Source: Streptomyces sp. 6-11-2 (GTDB taxonomy: Bacteria; Actinomycetota; Actinomycetes; Streptomycetales; Streptomycetaceae). From it: 64,000 nt of DNA. This document shows, in pieces, positions 42,431 through 50,356 of this stretch. Location: contig NZ_BJOR01000001.1 in the NCBI RefSeq assembly GCF_006540305.1, forward strand, positions 6,138,001-6,202,000, in the 5' to 3' direction. A model generated the notes under the pieces. That model was not told the DNA's origin, made no database searches, and saw nothing but the letters and a program-made list of their open reading frames with translations. Made by a program: the position numbers and the translations under genes. Every line of letters starts with the position of its first letter. Within the stretch, counting starts at the first letter, position 1.

Positions 42431-42534
42431 CCCGCCTGCCGGCCGTGTGGTACGTCCCGCCCGGCCGGTCCGGTACCCCATACCAACCAACCAACCCTGA
42501 TGTGAAACACCGTCAGAAATGCCAAGGAGAGATG

Positions 42535-43449
42535 ATGGACCGTCTGCATGTCTCGGCTACTTCGCACTGGCCGAACTACCTGCCCGAGTACGTTGCCCGG
42601 GAGTTCGGTTTCTACGAGGAGGAGGGAATCGACTTCTCCCGCAGCGCTCCGGACGACTGGACGCGGGTGCTGGCCGATCTGGAGGAGGGTCAGGCCGAGG
42701 TCGTTCTCGGGGGGCTGTGGGTGCCGGCGATGTACCACGGGCGTGGCCGTGAGTACCGGGCGTTCGCGCAGCTGAACCACCGCAACCCGAAGGCCCTGGT
42801 GGTGCGGGAGCCGGTGTCGGACTTCGAGTGGACGGACCTGGAGGGCAGGATCGTGCTGGCCCCGGGTGCGGGCGGCACCGCGCCGTACGTGCACACCGCG
42901 GGGCTGATGCGCAAGGCCGGTGTGGACATGTCCAAGGTGCGGTTCGTACGGGACCTGTCCGGATCGATGCTCACCGAGCTGTTCCTGGGCGGCATGGGGG
43001 ACGCGCTGGTCACCGACGCCGTCAACGCCGCCTTCCTCGAGCACCGCGGGCTGGCCCACATCGCGGTCCGCTACGACCGGGCGGGCGGGCTGATGCCCAA
43101 CAGCGTGTACTACACCACCCGGGAGGTCCTGGACCGCGACGACGAACTCGTCTTCCGCTTCTGCCGGGCGCTCCAGCGCTCGATCGACTGGCTCAAGACG
43201 CACAACGCCGACGAGCTGGCCGGTCTGCTGGCCCGCGAGTGGCCGTCCCTGGACACCAAGGTCCTGGTCCCGGTCGTCGACGACCTGCGCGCGAGCGGCA
43301 TCTGGGACGACATCCGCGTCAGCCAGGACGGCTACGCCGAGTGGCTGCGCATCCTCGCCGAGGACGGCCTCCTCGACGCCCCCGTCCCGTATGCGGACCT
43401 GATCGACGCCCGCCCCGCCGCGCAGGCCGCCGCCGAGGTGACGCCGTGA
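42535..43449 (+). CDS. NMT1/THI5-like (SsuA-type) protein without signal peptide
   Basis: 304 residues, start at the second of two adjacent ATGs, 5 nt after AAGGAGA. The fold is that of the periplasmic binding-protein-like NMT1/THI5 family (LPEYVAREFGFYEEEGIDF, then AEVVLGGLWVP and LEGRIVLAPGAGG). It has no signal peptide or lipobox, so it is cytoplasmic. The yeast THI5 cysteine motif CCCFC and the Cys of the DszB desulfinase are absent. It is therefore either a binding protein working inside the cell or an uncharacterised enzyme of the fold. Its stop overlaps the start of the OCD gene by 4 nt, which couples their translation. Confidence 0.8.
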   Translation: MDRLHVSATSHWPNYLPEYVAREFGFYEEEGIDFSRSAPDDWTRVLADLEEGQAEVVLGGLWVPAMYHGRGREYRAFAQLNHRNPKALVVREPVSDFEWTDLEGRIVLAPGAGGTAPYVHTAGLMRKAGVDMSKVRFVRDLSGSMLTELFLGGMGDALVTDAVNAAFLEHRGLAHIAVRYDRAGGLMPNSVYYTTREVLDRDDELVFRFCRALQRSIDWLKTHNADELAGLLAREWPSLDTKVLVPVVDDLRASGIWDDIRVSQDGYAEWLRILAEDGLLDAPVPYADLIDARPAAQAAAEVTP

Positions 43450-44459
43450 CGGACCAGACGGGTACCGGCCGGGCACCCCTGCTGGTGCTGGACCGGGCGC
43501 AGGTCGCGAGTCTGCTGGATCTGGGCGAGGTGATGCACGTCGTCGAACAGGCCCACGCGGCCCTGTCCACCGGCACGGCGCGTCAGCCCGACCGGTCCGC
43601 GATGGAACTGCCCGGCGGGGCCGGACTGCTGGTGCCGATGGTCGCCGCGGTCGACCCACTGTCCAGTGCCGGGGTCAAACTCCTCACCGACACCCCGCCC
43701 AACGCCGGCCGGGGACTGCCGGTCCAGCAGTCGGTGATCACACTCATCGACCCCGGCACCGGCACCTGCGAAGCGATCCTCAACGGCGCCCCGATCACCC
43801 TGCTGCGCACGGCGGCGGCGTCGGCCGTCGCCACCCGGCACCTGGCCCGCCAGGGTGCGGGCGTCCTCGGCCTGATCGGCGCCGGAGCCCAGGCGCGCGC
43901 CCATCTCGCCGCGCTGGCACGGGTGATGGACATCGGCCAGGTGCTCGTGTGGAGCCGGACCCGTGCCACCGTCGAGGCGTTCGCCGAGCACGCCCGCGGG
44001 CAGGGGTACGCGGTCAAGGTCGCCGACGACCCGGAGCAGGTGGTGCGCGCGGCGGAGGTGCTGTGCACGCTGACGCCGTCGCGTACGCCGGTGGTGCGGG
44101 GGGAGTGGTTCGGTCCGGGCCTGCACGTCAACGCGGTCGGGGCGCCGCCGCGGCCGGATCACCGGGAGATCGACACGGCGGGCATCGTCCGCAGCCGTGT
44201 CGTGGTCGACAGTTTCTCGGTGTCGTCCCACGAGTCCGGTGAGGTGCTGATCCCGATGCGGGATGGTGCGATCACCCCGGAGCACTTCCGCACCGAACTC
44301 GGTGACGTCATCACCGGCAGGGCACCCGGGCGGCGTTCCGCGGACGACATCACGCTCTACAACTCGGTCGGGGTCGGCATCCAGGACGTGGCGGCCGCCC
44401 GGCTCGTCGTCGACGCCGCCCGGCGCCGCGGCATCGGCACCGAAGTACACCTGTCCTGA
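43446..44459 (+). CDS. Ornithine cyclodeaminase/mu-crystallin family protein
   Basis: 337 residues from a GTG overlapping the upstream stop. The Rossmann motif GLIGAGAQARAHLAAL binds NAD(P); PITLLRTAAASAVATRHLAR and NAVGAPPRPDHREID are typical OCD-family motifs. Members include ornithine cyclodeaminase, alanine dehydrogenase, ketimine reductase and EutC of ectoine degradation. The sequence does not let me choose. With the downstream Asp/Glu-racemase-like enzyme it recalls the EutA/EutC pair, but eutB is missing here. Confidence 0.9.
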   Translation: MTDQTGTGRAPLLVLDRAQVASLLDLGEVMHVVEQAHAALSTGTARQPDRSAMELPGGAGLLVPMVAAVDPLSSAGVKLLTDTPPNAGRGLPVQQSVITLIDPGTGTCEAILNGAPITLLRTAAASAVATRHLARQGAGVLGLIGAGAQARAHLAALARVMDIGQVLVWSRTRATVEAFAEHARGQGYAVKVADDPEQVVRAAEVLCTLTPSRTPVVRGEWFGPGLHVNAVGAPPRPDHREIDTAGIVRSRVVVDSFSVSSHESGEVLIPMRDGAITPEHFRTELGDVITGRAPGRRSADDITLYNSVGVGIQDVAAARLVVDAARRRGIGTEVHLS

Positions 44460-44496
44460 CCGGCTGGGGGGTCCGGCGAGAACCCACCCACGCAGT

Positions 44497-44528
44497 CCGG
44501 CCGGCCCGCTGACCGACGGGCCGGCCGG
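44497..44528. terminator. Strong hairpin inside the operon, before the racemase-like gene
   Basis: CCGGCCGGCCCG (44497-44508), 8-nt loop, CGGGCCGGCCGG (44517-44528): a perfect 12-bp stem between the OCD stop and the next SD. It may reduce transcription of the last gene or protect the upstream mRNA. Confidence 0.7.
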
Positions 44529-44567
44529 CGCCGCGGGCGACCAATGGCCGAAAGAGAAAGGACCAAG

Positions 44568-45290
44568 ATGCGCATACTGATCGCCAATGTGAACACGACC
44601 GCCTCCATGACCGAGACGATCCGTGCACAGGCCGCGGCCTCCGCCTCCCCCGACGTCGAGATCGTGGGGCTCACCCCCTCGTTCGGGCCGGAGTCGGTGG
44701 AGGGCAACTTCGAGAGCTACCTGGCCGCCGTCGCCGTGATGGACCGGATCGTCCGCTACGACGAGCCCTACGACGCGGTGATCCAGGCCGGGTACGGCGA
44801 GCACGGCCGGGAGGGCCTCCAGGAGCTGCTGGACGTCCCGGTGGTGGACATCACCGAGGCGGCGGCACAGATGGCGATGCTGATCGGCCGTACGTACTCG
44901 GTCGTCACCACCCTGGACCGGGCCGTGCCGCAGATCCAGGACCGGCTGCTGCTCGCCGGGCTCAACGAGCGGTGTGCCTCGGTGCGGGCCTCCGGGCTGC
45001 CCGTGCTGGAGCTGGAGGCGGATCCGGCGCGCGCGGCCGACGCGATCGTGGCGGAGGCCCGCCGGGCCGTCGACGAGGACCGGGCGGAGGTGATCTGCCT
45101 GGGCTGCGGCGGTATGGCCGGGCTCGACCAGAAGATCAGTGCCGCCACGGGCGTCCCCGTCGTCGACGGCGTCGCCGCCGCGGTCACCCTGGCCGAAGGG
45201 CTCGTCCGGCTCGGCCTCAGCACCAGCAAGGTGCGCAGCTACGCACCGCCGAGGCCCAAGACCGTGACGGGCTGGCCGATCGTGCGGTAA
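44568..45290 (+). CDS. Asp/Glu/hydantoin racemase-superfamily enzyme with a single catalytic Cys
   Basis: 240 residues from the ATG at 44568, 5 nt after AAAGGA. MRILIANVNTTASMT is the usual start, and VICLGCGGMAGLDQKI holds the C-terminal catalytic Cys. The N-terminal Cys site of two-base racemases (GCFDD-like) reads QAGYGEHG, so that Cys is missing. The single-Cys pattern is the one of arylmalonate decarboxylase (Gly74/Cys188) rather than of hydantoin racemase. The gene closes the MFS/NMT1/OCD operon and could carry out a one-base isomerisation or decarboxylation. Substrate unknown. Confidence 0.85.
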   Translation: MRILIANVNTTASMTETIRAQAAASASPDVEIVGLTPSFGPESVEGNFESYLAAVAVMDRIVRYDEPYDAVIQAGYGEHGREGLQELLDVPVVDITEAAAQMAMLIGRTYSVVTTLDRAVPQIQDRLLLAGLNERCASVRASGLPVLELEADPARAADAIVAEARRAVDEDRAEVICLGCGGMAGLDQKISAATGVPVVDGVAAAVTLAEGLVRLGLSTSKVRSYAPPRPKTVTGWPIVR

Positions 45291-45385
45291 CGGGGTCGCG
45301 GGGCGCCGTCCGAGTTCCGGAAGTACGCGGTGGCACGTTGCCGTGTCTGCCGGTGACCGTTCACGCGCCGTCGTACGGTGTGGGC

Positions 45386-46009
45386 ATGGCCCCTCCGCTT
45401 CCGGGTCCGCTGGCGCACCTGGCACCGCTGCTCAGCCACTACGGCTACTGGGCCGTCGGCGCCGTGGTCCTCGTGGAGGACTTCGGAGTCCCCGCCCCGG
45501 GCGAGACGATCCTGATCGCGGCCGGGGTGTACGCCGGGGCCGGGCAGCTCGACGTCGTGGCCGTGGCCTTGATCGCGTTCGCCGCGGCCGTCGTCGGGGA
45601 CAACATCGGCTACCTCGTCGGCCACCTCGGCGGACGCCCCTTCGTGCACCGCTGGGGCCGGTACATCTTTCTGACACCCGAGCGGTTCGCGGTGGCCGAG
45701 CGGTTCTTCGGCCGGCACGGTGGCAAGATCGTCGTGGTGGCCCGGTTCATCGAGGGCCTGCGCCAGGCCAACGGCATCATCGCCGGCACCACGGGCATGC
45801 ACTGGCTCCGCTTCCTCGCCTTCAACGCGCTCGGCGCGGCGCTGTGGGTCGGCCTGTGGGTGACCCTCGCCTACGCCGCGGGCACGCACATCGGCACCGT
45901 CTACGACGAGATCAGCCGCTACCAGGTGTACGTGCTCGTGGCACTCGGGGTCCTCGTCGTCGCGCTGATCGTGCGGCACCTGCTGCGGCGCAGGCGACGC
46001 GAGGACTGA
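45386..46009 (+). CDS. DedA-family membrane protein
   Basis: 207 residues. VLVEDFGVPAPGETILIAAG and GDNIGYLVGHLGGRPF, and FFGRHGGKIVVVARFIEGLRQANGIIAGTTGM with the paired Arg residues, are DedA/SNARE-associated motifs. Five to six helices; the C-terminus is a short basic tail (RRRRRED). DedA proteins are now regarded as phospholipid flippases or scramblases and affect membrane potential. Single gene. Confidence 0.92.
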   Translation: MAPPLPGPLAHLAPLLSHYGYWAVGAVVLVEDFGVPAPGETILIAAGVYAGAGQLDVVAVALIAFAAAVVGDNIGYLVGHLGGRPFVHRWGRYIFLTPERFAVAERFFGRHGGKIVVVARFIEGLRQANGIIAGTTGMHWLRFLAFNALGAALWVGLWVTLAYAAGTHIGTVYDEISRYQVYVLVALGVLVVALIVRHLLRRRRRED

Positions 46010-46128
46010 CGGCGTCACGCGCGCCGTCCACGGGGCACGGGCACACCTGCCGGCCCGTGGACACACGCGCTCCCCACGGGCGCGCACGCCCACAACCGGC
46101 ACCGGCCTTACGGGTGCGGCCGTGGGCG

Positions 46129-46440
46129 TCAGCGGCCGTCCCGGCCCGTGGGCTCGTTCAGCGAGCCGGTGTCCCGCCCGCCGCCGTAGTGGCGCGGGGC
46201 CCGGTGCGCGTGCCGGTGGTGCGTCGCGGCGCCGGTCAGGAGGCTCGCGCCCAGGCAGAAGAGCAGGGCGAGGGCGAGACCCGCGCTGAAGACCTCGAGC
46301 GTGTTCATGGTGGCGATGTGGTTGCCGAGCACCGACACCGGGTAGTGCGGGCCGCCGGACAGGTTGTCGGCGATGACCAGGCCGGTGAACGCGGCCGTCG
46401 CCGCAAGGAGGAGCAGGCCGATGAGCAGCATGGGAGTCAT
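46129..46440 (-). CDS. Small two-helix membrane protein, 103 aa
   Basis: Two hydrophobic helices (about residues 4-24 and 50-72) and a His/Gly-rich cytoplasmic tail (ATHHRHAHRAPRHYGGGRD). No conserved domain is recognised. The ATG at 46440 is preceded by a purine-rich stretch (AGGAGATG). The His cluster could bind metal but this is speculative. Convergent with the DedA gene. Confidence 0.65.
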   Translation of the reverse strand: MTPMLLIGLLLLAATAAFTGLVIADNLSGGPHYPVSVLGNHIATMNTLEVFSAGLALALLFCLGASLLTGAATHHRHAHRAPRHYGGGRDTGSLNEPTGRDGR

Positions 46441-46473
46441 CTCCTCAAAGAGTCACTCATCGGGGCGGGTACC

Positions 46474-46578
46474 CAGCCCACCACCGACCAGCCCACCACC
46501 GGCCAGCCCACCACCGGCCAGCCCACCACCGGCCAGCTCACCACCGGCCGGTCCACCACGGGCCGGCCCACCACCGGC
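46474..46578. repeat. 15-bp tandem repeat, seven units
   Basis: Units CAGCCCACCACCGGC start at 46474, 46489, 46504, 46519, 46534, 46549 and 46564; the inner three are identical and the outer ones differ by one to three bases. It lies in the gene-free segment 46441-46681 between the small membrane protein and the end of rocD. Any reading through it (PTTGQ or VVGWP repeats) belongs to spurious frames. Confidence 0.9.
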
Positions 46579-46681
46579 CGGGCGATCCGGCCGGCGTCCT
46601 CGGCTGCGACGGCGCCCGGACCGGGACGACGCGCACCGCCGGAAGGCCTCCGGCGGTGAGCGTCCGGCGCCGGTGTCCGCC

Positions 46682-47902
46682 TCAGGCGGCCAGCACCTTC
46701 TCCAGTGAGGCGAGGGCCGAGCGCAGCTCCTCCTCGGTGATGGTCAGCGGCGGCGCCAGCCGGATCGTGGAACCGTGGGTGTCCTTGGCCAGGACGCCCT
46801 CCCGCATCAGGCGCTCGCCGATCTCCCGCCCGGTGCCGATCGCCGGATCCACGTCCACGCCCGCCCACAGGCCCCGTGAGCGGAAGCCGACGACACCCCG
46901 GCCTACCAGCTGGACGAGCCCCTCGTGCAGCACCTTGCCCAGCTCCGCCGCCCGGAGCTGGAACTCGCCCGTCTCCAGGAGCCCGACGACCGCCGTGCCG
47001 ACCGCCGCGGCCAGCGGATTGCCGCCGAACGTCGACCCGTGCTCGCCGGGCCGCAGGACCCCGAGCACCTCCCGGGACCCGACGACCGCGGACACCGGCA
47101 CGATGCCGCCGCCGAGGGCCTTGCCCAGCAGCAGGACGTCCGGGACGACGTCCTCGTGCTCGACGGCCAGGGTGCGCCCGGTGCGCCCGAGGCCCGACTG
47201 GATCTCGTCCGCGATGAACAGGCAGCCCGCCCGGCGGGTCAGCTCCCGCACGCCGGCGAGGTAGCCGTCGTCGGGGATGAGTACGCCGGCCTCGCCCTGG
47301 ATCGGCTCGATCAGCACCGCCGCCGTCGTCTCGTCGATCGCCGCCTCCAGGGCCGCCGGATCGTTGTACGGGACGATCTTGAAGCCCGGAGTGAACGGCC
47401 CGAAACCCGACCGTGCCGTCTCGTCCGTCGAGAAGCTGACGATCGTCGTCGTACGGCCGTGGAAGTTGTCCGCCGCGACCACGATCGTCGCCCGGTCGGC
47501 CGGGACGCCCTTGACCTCGTACGCCCACTTGCGGGCGACCTTGATGCCGCTCTCCACCGCCTCGGCGCCGGTGTTCATCGGCAGCACCATGTCCTGCCCC
47601 GTCAGCGCCGCCAGCCGCTCGGCGAACTCGGCGAGGCGGTCGTTGTGGAACGCCCGCGAGGTCAGGGTGAGCCGGTCGAGCTGGCGGTGGGCGGCCTCGG
47701 TCAGCACGGGGTGGCGGTGACCGAAGTTGAGCGCCGAGTAACCGGCCAGCATGTCGAGGTAGCGGCGCCCCTCGACGTCCTCCACCCAGGTGCCCTCGGC
47801 GCCGGCCACGACCACGGGCAGCGGGTGGTAGTTGTGCGCGAGGACCGGCTCCTCGGCCTGGATCAGCTCTGCGGAGGTACGGGTACGGGCAGGTGCGGTC
47901 AT
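46682..47902 (-). CDS. rocD: Ornithine aminotransferase
   Basis: 406 residues. NYHPLPVVVAGAEGTWVEDVEGRRYLD, NTGAEAVESGIKVARKW, FIADEIQSGLGRTG and LLLGKALGGG (PLP Lys in the last) fit class III aminotransferases, and the N-terminus fits RocD. It converts L-ornithine and 2-oxoglutarate to glutamate semialdehyde and glutamate. Start and the stop of ddaH overlap by one base (TGATG), so the two are co-translated. Together they feed methylarginine- or arginine-derived carbon into glutamate or proline metabolism. Confidence 0.94.
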   Translation of the reverse strand: MTAPARTRTSAELIQAEEPVLAHNYHPLPVVVAGAEGTWVEDVEGRRYLDMLAGYSALNFGHRHPVLTEAAHRQLDRLTLTSRAFHNDRLAEFAERLAALTGQDMVLPMNTGAEAVESGIKVARKWAYEVKGVPADRATIVVAADNFHGRTTTIVSFSTDETARSGFGPFTPGFKIVPYNDPAALEAAIDETTAAVLIEPIQGEAGVLIPDDGYLAGVRELTRRAGCLFIADEIQSGLGRTGRTLAVEHEDVVPDVLLLGKALGGGIVPVSAVVGSREVLGVLRPGEHGSTFGGNPLAAAVGTAVVGLLETGEFQLRAAELGKVLHEGLVQLVGRGVVGFRSRGLWAGVDVDPAIGTGREIGERLMREGVLAKDTHGSTIRLAPPLTITEEELRSALASLEKVLAA

Positions 47903-48720
47903 CAGCGGATCTCCTGGGTGCAGCACTTGATTCCCCCGCCGGCCTTGTGGAATTCGGACAGGTCGACGGGGACGGGGACGTAGCCGCGGTCGGCGAGCTG
48001 CTCGGCCAGGGCCGTGGCCCCGGGCGAGATGAAGACGTGGTGCCCGTCCGATACGGAGTTCAGGCCGAAGGACATGGCGTCCTCGCGGGTGGCGATCAGC
48101 GCGTCCGGGTACAGCCTGGCGAGCACCTCGCGGCTGCCCGGCGAGAACGCGTCCGGGTAGTACGCGATGTTCCCCTCGCCCTCGTCGTCGAGGACGAACA
48201 GCGCCGTGTCCAGGTGGTAGAAGTACGGGTCCACCAGGGTCAGGCCGATCACCGGGGCGCCGAGGAACTCCTGCGCCTCCCGATGGGCCTCACGGGTGGT
48301 GCGGAAGCCGGTGCCGGCGAGGATCCAGCGGCCGGCGGGCACGAAGTCGCCCTCGCCCTCGCACACCGACTCGGGACGGTAGACGTCGAAGCCGGCCGAC
48401 TTGAACCACGTGTCGTAGGGAAGGGACTCCGGACGGCGCTCGGGCGCGTGGAAGAGGGAGCCGAAGACGCGGCCGTCCACGACCACCGCCGCGTTGGCGG
48501 CGAAGACCATGTCGGGCAGGCCGGGCACGGCCTCCACGGTGTCGACGGTGTGGCCGTGGGCGCGGTAGACGCGTGTCAGCTCGTGCCACTGCGCCTGGGC
48601 CAGGGACACGTCCACGGGGACGTCGGGATGCATCCAGGGGTTGATCGCGTACTGCACGCCGAAGTGTCTGGGTTCGCAGACGAGGAAGCGCCGCCGGCGC
48701 GGCACACGGTTCTCGGGCAC
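47902..48720 (-). CDS. ddaH: Dimethylarginine dimethylaminohydrolase (amidinotransferase family)
   Basis: 272 residues from a GTG start (VPENRVPRRRRFLVCEPRHFGV). PDMVFAANAAVV, GEGDFV, HLDTALFVL and the C-terminal GGGIKCCTQEIR hold the Asp, Glu, His and catalytic Cys of the pentein fold. It hydrolyses dimethylarginine (or arginine-like substrates) to citrulline and an amine. It is the first gene of the ddaH-rocD operon; a palindrome about 100 bp upstream and the next gene, an Lrp regulator, suggest amino-acid control. Confidence 0.9.
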   Translation of the reverse strand: MPENRVPRRRRFLVCEPRHFGVQYAINPWMHPDVPVDVSLAQAQWHELTRVYRAHGHTVDTVEAVPGLPDMVFAANAAVVVDGRVFGSLFHAPERRPESLPYDTWFKSAGFDVYRPESVCEGEGDFVPAGRWILAGTGFRTTREAHREAQEFLGAPVIGLTLVDPYFYHLDTALFVLDDEGEGNIAYYPDAFSPGSREVLARLYPDALIATREDAMSFGLNSVSDGHHVFISPGATALAEQLADRGYVPVPVDLSEFHKAGGGIKCCTQEIR

Positions 48721-48816
48721 AGAGGGGTCCCTCCGCTTCCTGGGTGTCGACTGGGGGTGACTCAAAGGTAGGAAGTGGCGAAGACGGACGACAAGAAACA
48801 AAAGCTGCGCGTTGGA

Positions 48817-48829
48817 GCAGCAATGCTGC
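48817..48829. promoter_or_regulatory. Palindrome upstream of ddaH-rocD, candidate Lrp site
   Basis: GCAGCA-A-TGCTGC: perfect 6-bp arms, centred about 100 bp upstream of the ddaH start and 14 bp past the stop of the Lrp gene that reads towards it. The neighbouring GCTGCGC/GCTGCGTG copies make a small cluster of half-sites, as Lrp-type octamers prefer. Confidence 0.5.
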
Positions 48830-48842
48830 GTGTATCCGGGAC

Positions 48843-49346
48843 TCAGCGCATGTCTGCTGCGTCCTGCGGGGCAGGCTGGCTGGCGCCCGCCTCAGGACTG
48901 TCCGGCAGCAGATGGGACAGCACCATCACGCTGATCGTCTTGCGGATGAACGGCTCGGTACGGATGCGTTCCAGCACCTCCTCGAAGTGCTCCACGTCCC
49001 GCGCCCGCACGTGCAGCAGCGCGTCCGCGCCGCCGGTCACCGTCATCGCCGCCGTGATCTCCGGATGGTGGCGCACCACCTCGGCCAGCCGCCGCGGCGG
49101 GGCCGCGCCCTCGCAGTACACCTCGACGTACGCCTCCGTGCGCCAGCCCAGCGCCACAGGCTTCACCGTGGCCGTGAACCCGGTGATCACGCCGCTCTCG
49201 CGCAGCCGGTCCACGCGCCGCTTGACGGCCGTCGCGGACAGGCCGACGGCGGCGCCGATCTCGGCGAAACTGCTGCGGGCGTTCGCCATCAGAGCGGTGA
49301 GGATCTTCCGGTCGAGTGCGTCGAACGGTGCCTGCCTGCTGTTCAT
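48843..49346 (-). CDS. Lrp/AsnC-family regulator
   Basis: 167 residues. The helix-turn-helix (about residues 8-60; LDRKILTALMANARSSFAEIGAAVGLSATAVKRRVDRL) and the RAM effector domain (about 68-145; AAMTVTGGADALLHVRARD) are complete. The start is the ATG at 49346. It lies immediately upstream of ddaH-rocD in the same direction and is the obvious candidate to activate that operon in response to arginine, ornithine or another amino acid. Confidence 0.92.
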   Translation of the reverse strand: MNSRQAPFDALDRKILTALMANARSSFAEIGAAVGLSATAVKRRVDRLRESGVITGFTATVKPVALGWRTEAYVEVYCEGAAPPRRLAEVVRHHPEITAAMTVTGGADALLHVRARDVEHFEEVLERIRTEPFIRKTISVMVLSHLLPDSPEAGASQPAPQDAADMR

Positions 49347-49423
49347 GGCGGCACTGTATCCAGCACGGACGCCGGTGCCCGGCACATGTCACAGCGTGCT
49401 TTTCGCCCCTACACTCCACGTTC

Positions 49424-50179
49424 ATGCTGCGCGCCCTCGCCGTCGACGACGAACGCCCCTCGCTCGAGGAACTGCTGTACCTCCTGAACGCCGATCCCCG
49501 GATCGCCGGCGTGGAGGGCGCCGGCGACGCGACCGAGGCGCTGCGCCGCATCAACCGGGCGCTGGAGTCCGGCCCGGACGGACCCGACGCGATCGACGTC
49601 GTCTTCCTCGACATCCACATGCCGGGCCTCGACGGCCTCGACCTGGCCCGGCTGCTGAACGGGTTCGCCCAGCCGCCGCTGATCGTGTTCGTCACCGCCC
49701 ACGAGGACTTCGCCGTGCAGGCCTTCGACCTCAAGGCCGTCGACTACGTGCTCAAGCCCGTCCGCAAGGAACGCCTCGCCGAGGCCGTCCGCCGCGCCGC
49801 CCAACTGCGCGGCGCCGCCCCGCGGATACCCGTCAGCGAGCCCGATCCCGACCATCTGCCCGTCGAACTCGGCGGGGTGACCCGGTTCGTGGCCGTCGAG
49901 GACATCACTCACGTCGAGGCGCACGGTGACTACGCCCGGCTGCACACCGGCAGGGGCAGCCACCTCGTGCGCATCCCGCTGTCCACCCTGGAGGAGCGCT
50001 GGCGCGCCCGCGGCTTCGTCCGCATCCACCGCCGGTACCTGGTCGCCCTGCGCCACATCGGTGAACTCCGCCTGGACGCGGGCACCGTGAGCGTCCTGGT
50101 CGGCACCGAGGAACTCCAGGTCAGCCGACGGCACGCGCGGGAACTGCGCGAGCTGCTGATACGCCGGACCGCGCGCTAG
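49424..50179 (+). CDS. LytTR-type response regulator
   Basis: 251 residues. The receiver domain (residues 1-125) has VDDERP and the phosphoacceptor Asp in VVFLDIHMPGLDG. The LytTR DNA-binding domain is at about 145-250 (RFVAVEDITHVEAHGDYARLHT, RIHRRYLVAL). It pairs with the LytS-like kinase at 52431; a DUF485-like gene and an SSS symporter lie between. The TAG stop (50177-50179) coincides with the CTAG end of a 168-bp element, which now separates it from the rest of the operon. Confidence 0.93.
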   Translation: MLRALAVDDERPSLEELLYLLNADPRIAGVEGAGDATEALRRINRALESGPDGPDAIDVVFLDIHMPGLDGLDLARLLNGFAQPPLIVFVTAHEDFAVQAFDLKAVDYVLKPVRKERLAEAVRRAAQLRGAAPRIPVSEPDPDHLPVELGGVTRFVAVEDITHVEAHGDYARLHTGRGSHLVRIPLSTLEERWRARGFVRIHRRYLVALRHIGELRLDAGTVSVLVGTEELQVSRRHARELRELLIRRTAR

Positions 50180-50343
50180 GGGGTGTCTGACAAATGCCCG
50201 CGGCGTCGCGGCGCCTGTCACGCACGCTCGCCGCGTTGCCGAAACGCCCACGTGGCTCCGCCACGAGGGCGCTCCGGCGCCTTGCGATCGCACGCACCAG
50301 ACACCGCTCCTTCTCCCGCGCTCATTTGTCAGACACCCCCTAG
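50176..50343. mobile_element. 168-bp MITE-like element, family B
   Basis: The ends are a perfect 21-bp inverted repeat starting CTAGGGGGTGTCTGACAA, so the element runs from CTAG to CTAG, with a TA duplication as for the family A elements. The interior is GC-rich, holds no gene and differs in sequence from family A. It is inserted at the stop codon of the LytTR regulator, inside an otherwise tight operon, 13 bp before the next start codon. A transposase is not in the window. Confidence 0.82.
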
Positions 50344-50356
50344 GGAGCCGTACGTC

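Noticed and set aside
46474-46578. Possible CRISPR array
   Set aside because: Units are 15 bp and directly adjacent, with no spacers, and no cas genes are present.
45343-46659. 438-codon frame ending in PTTGQ repeats
   Set aside because: It overlaps the DedA gene in another frame and then crosses the 15-bp tandem repeat; the peptide repeat is a by-product of that DNA repeat.
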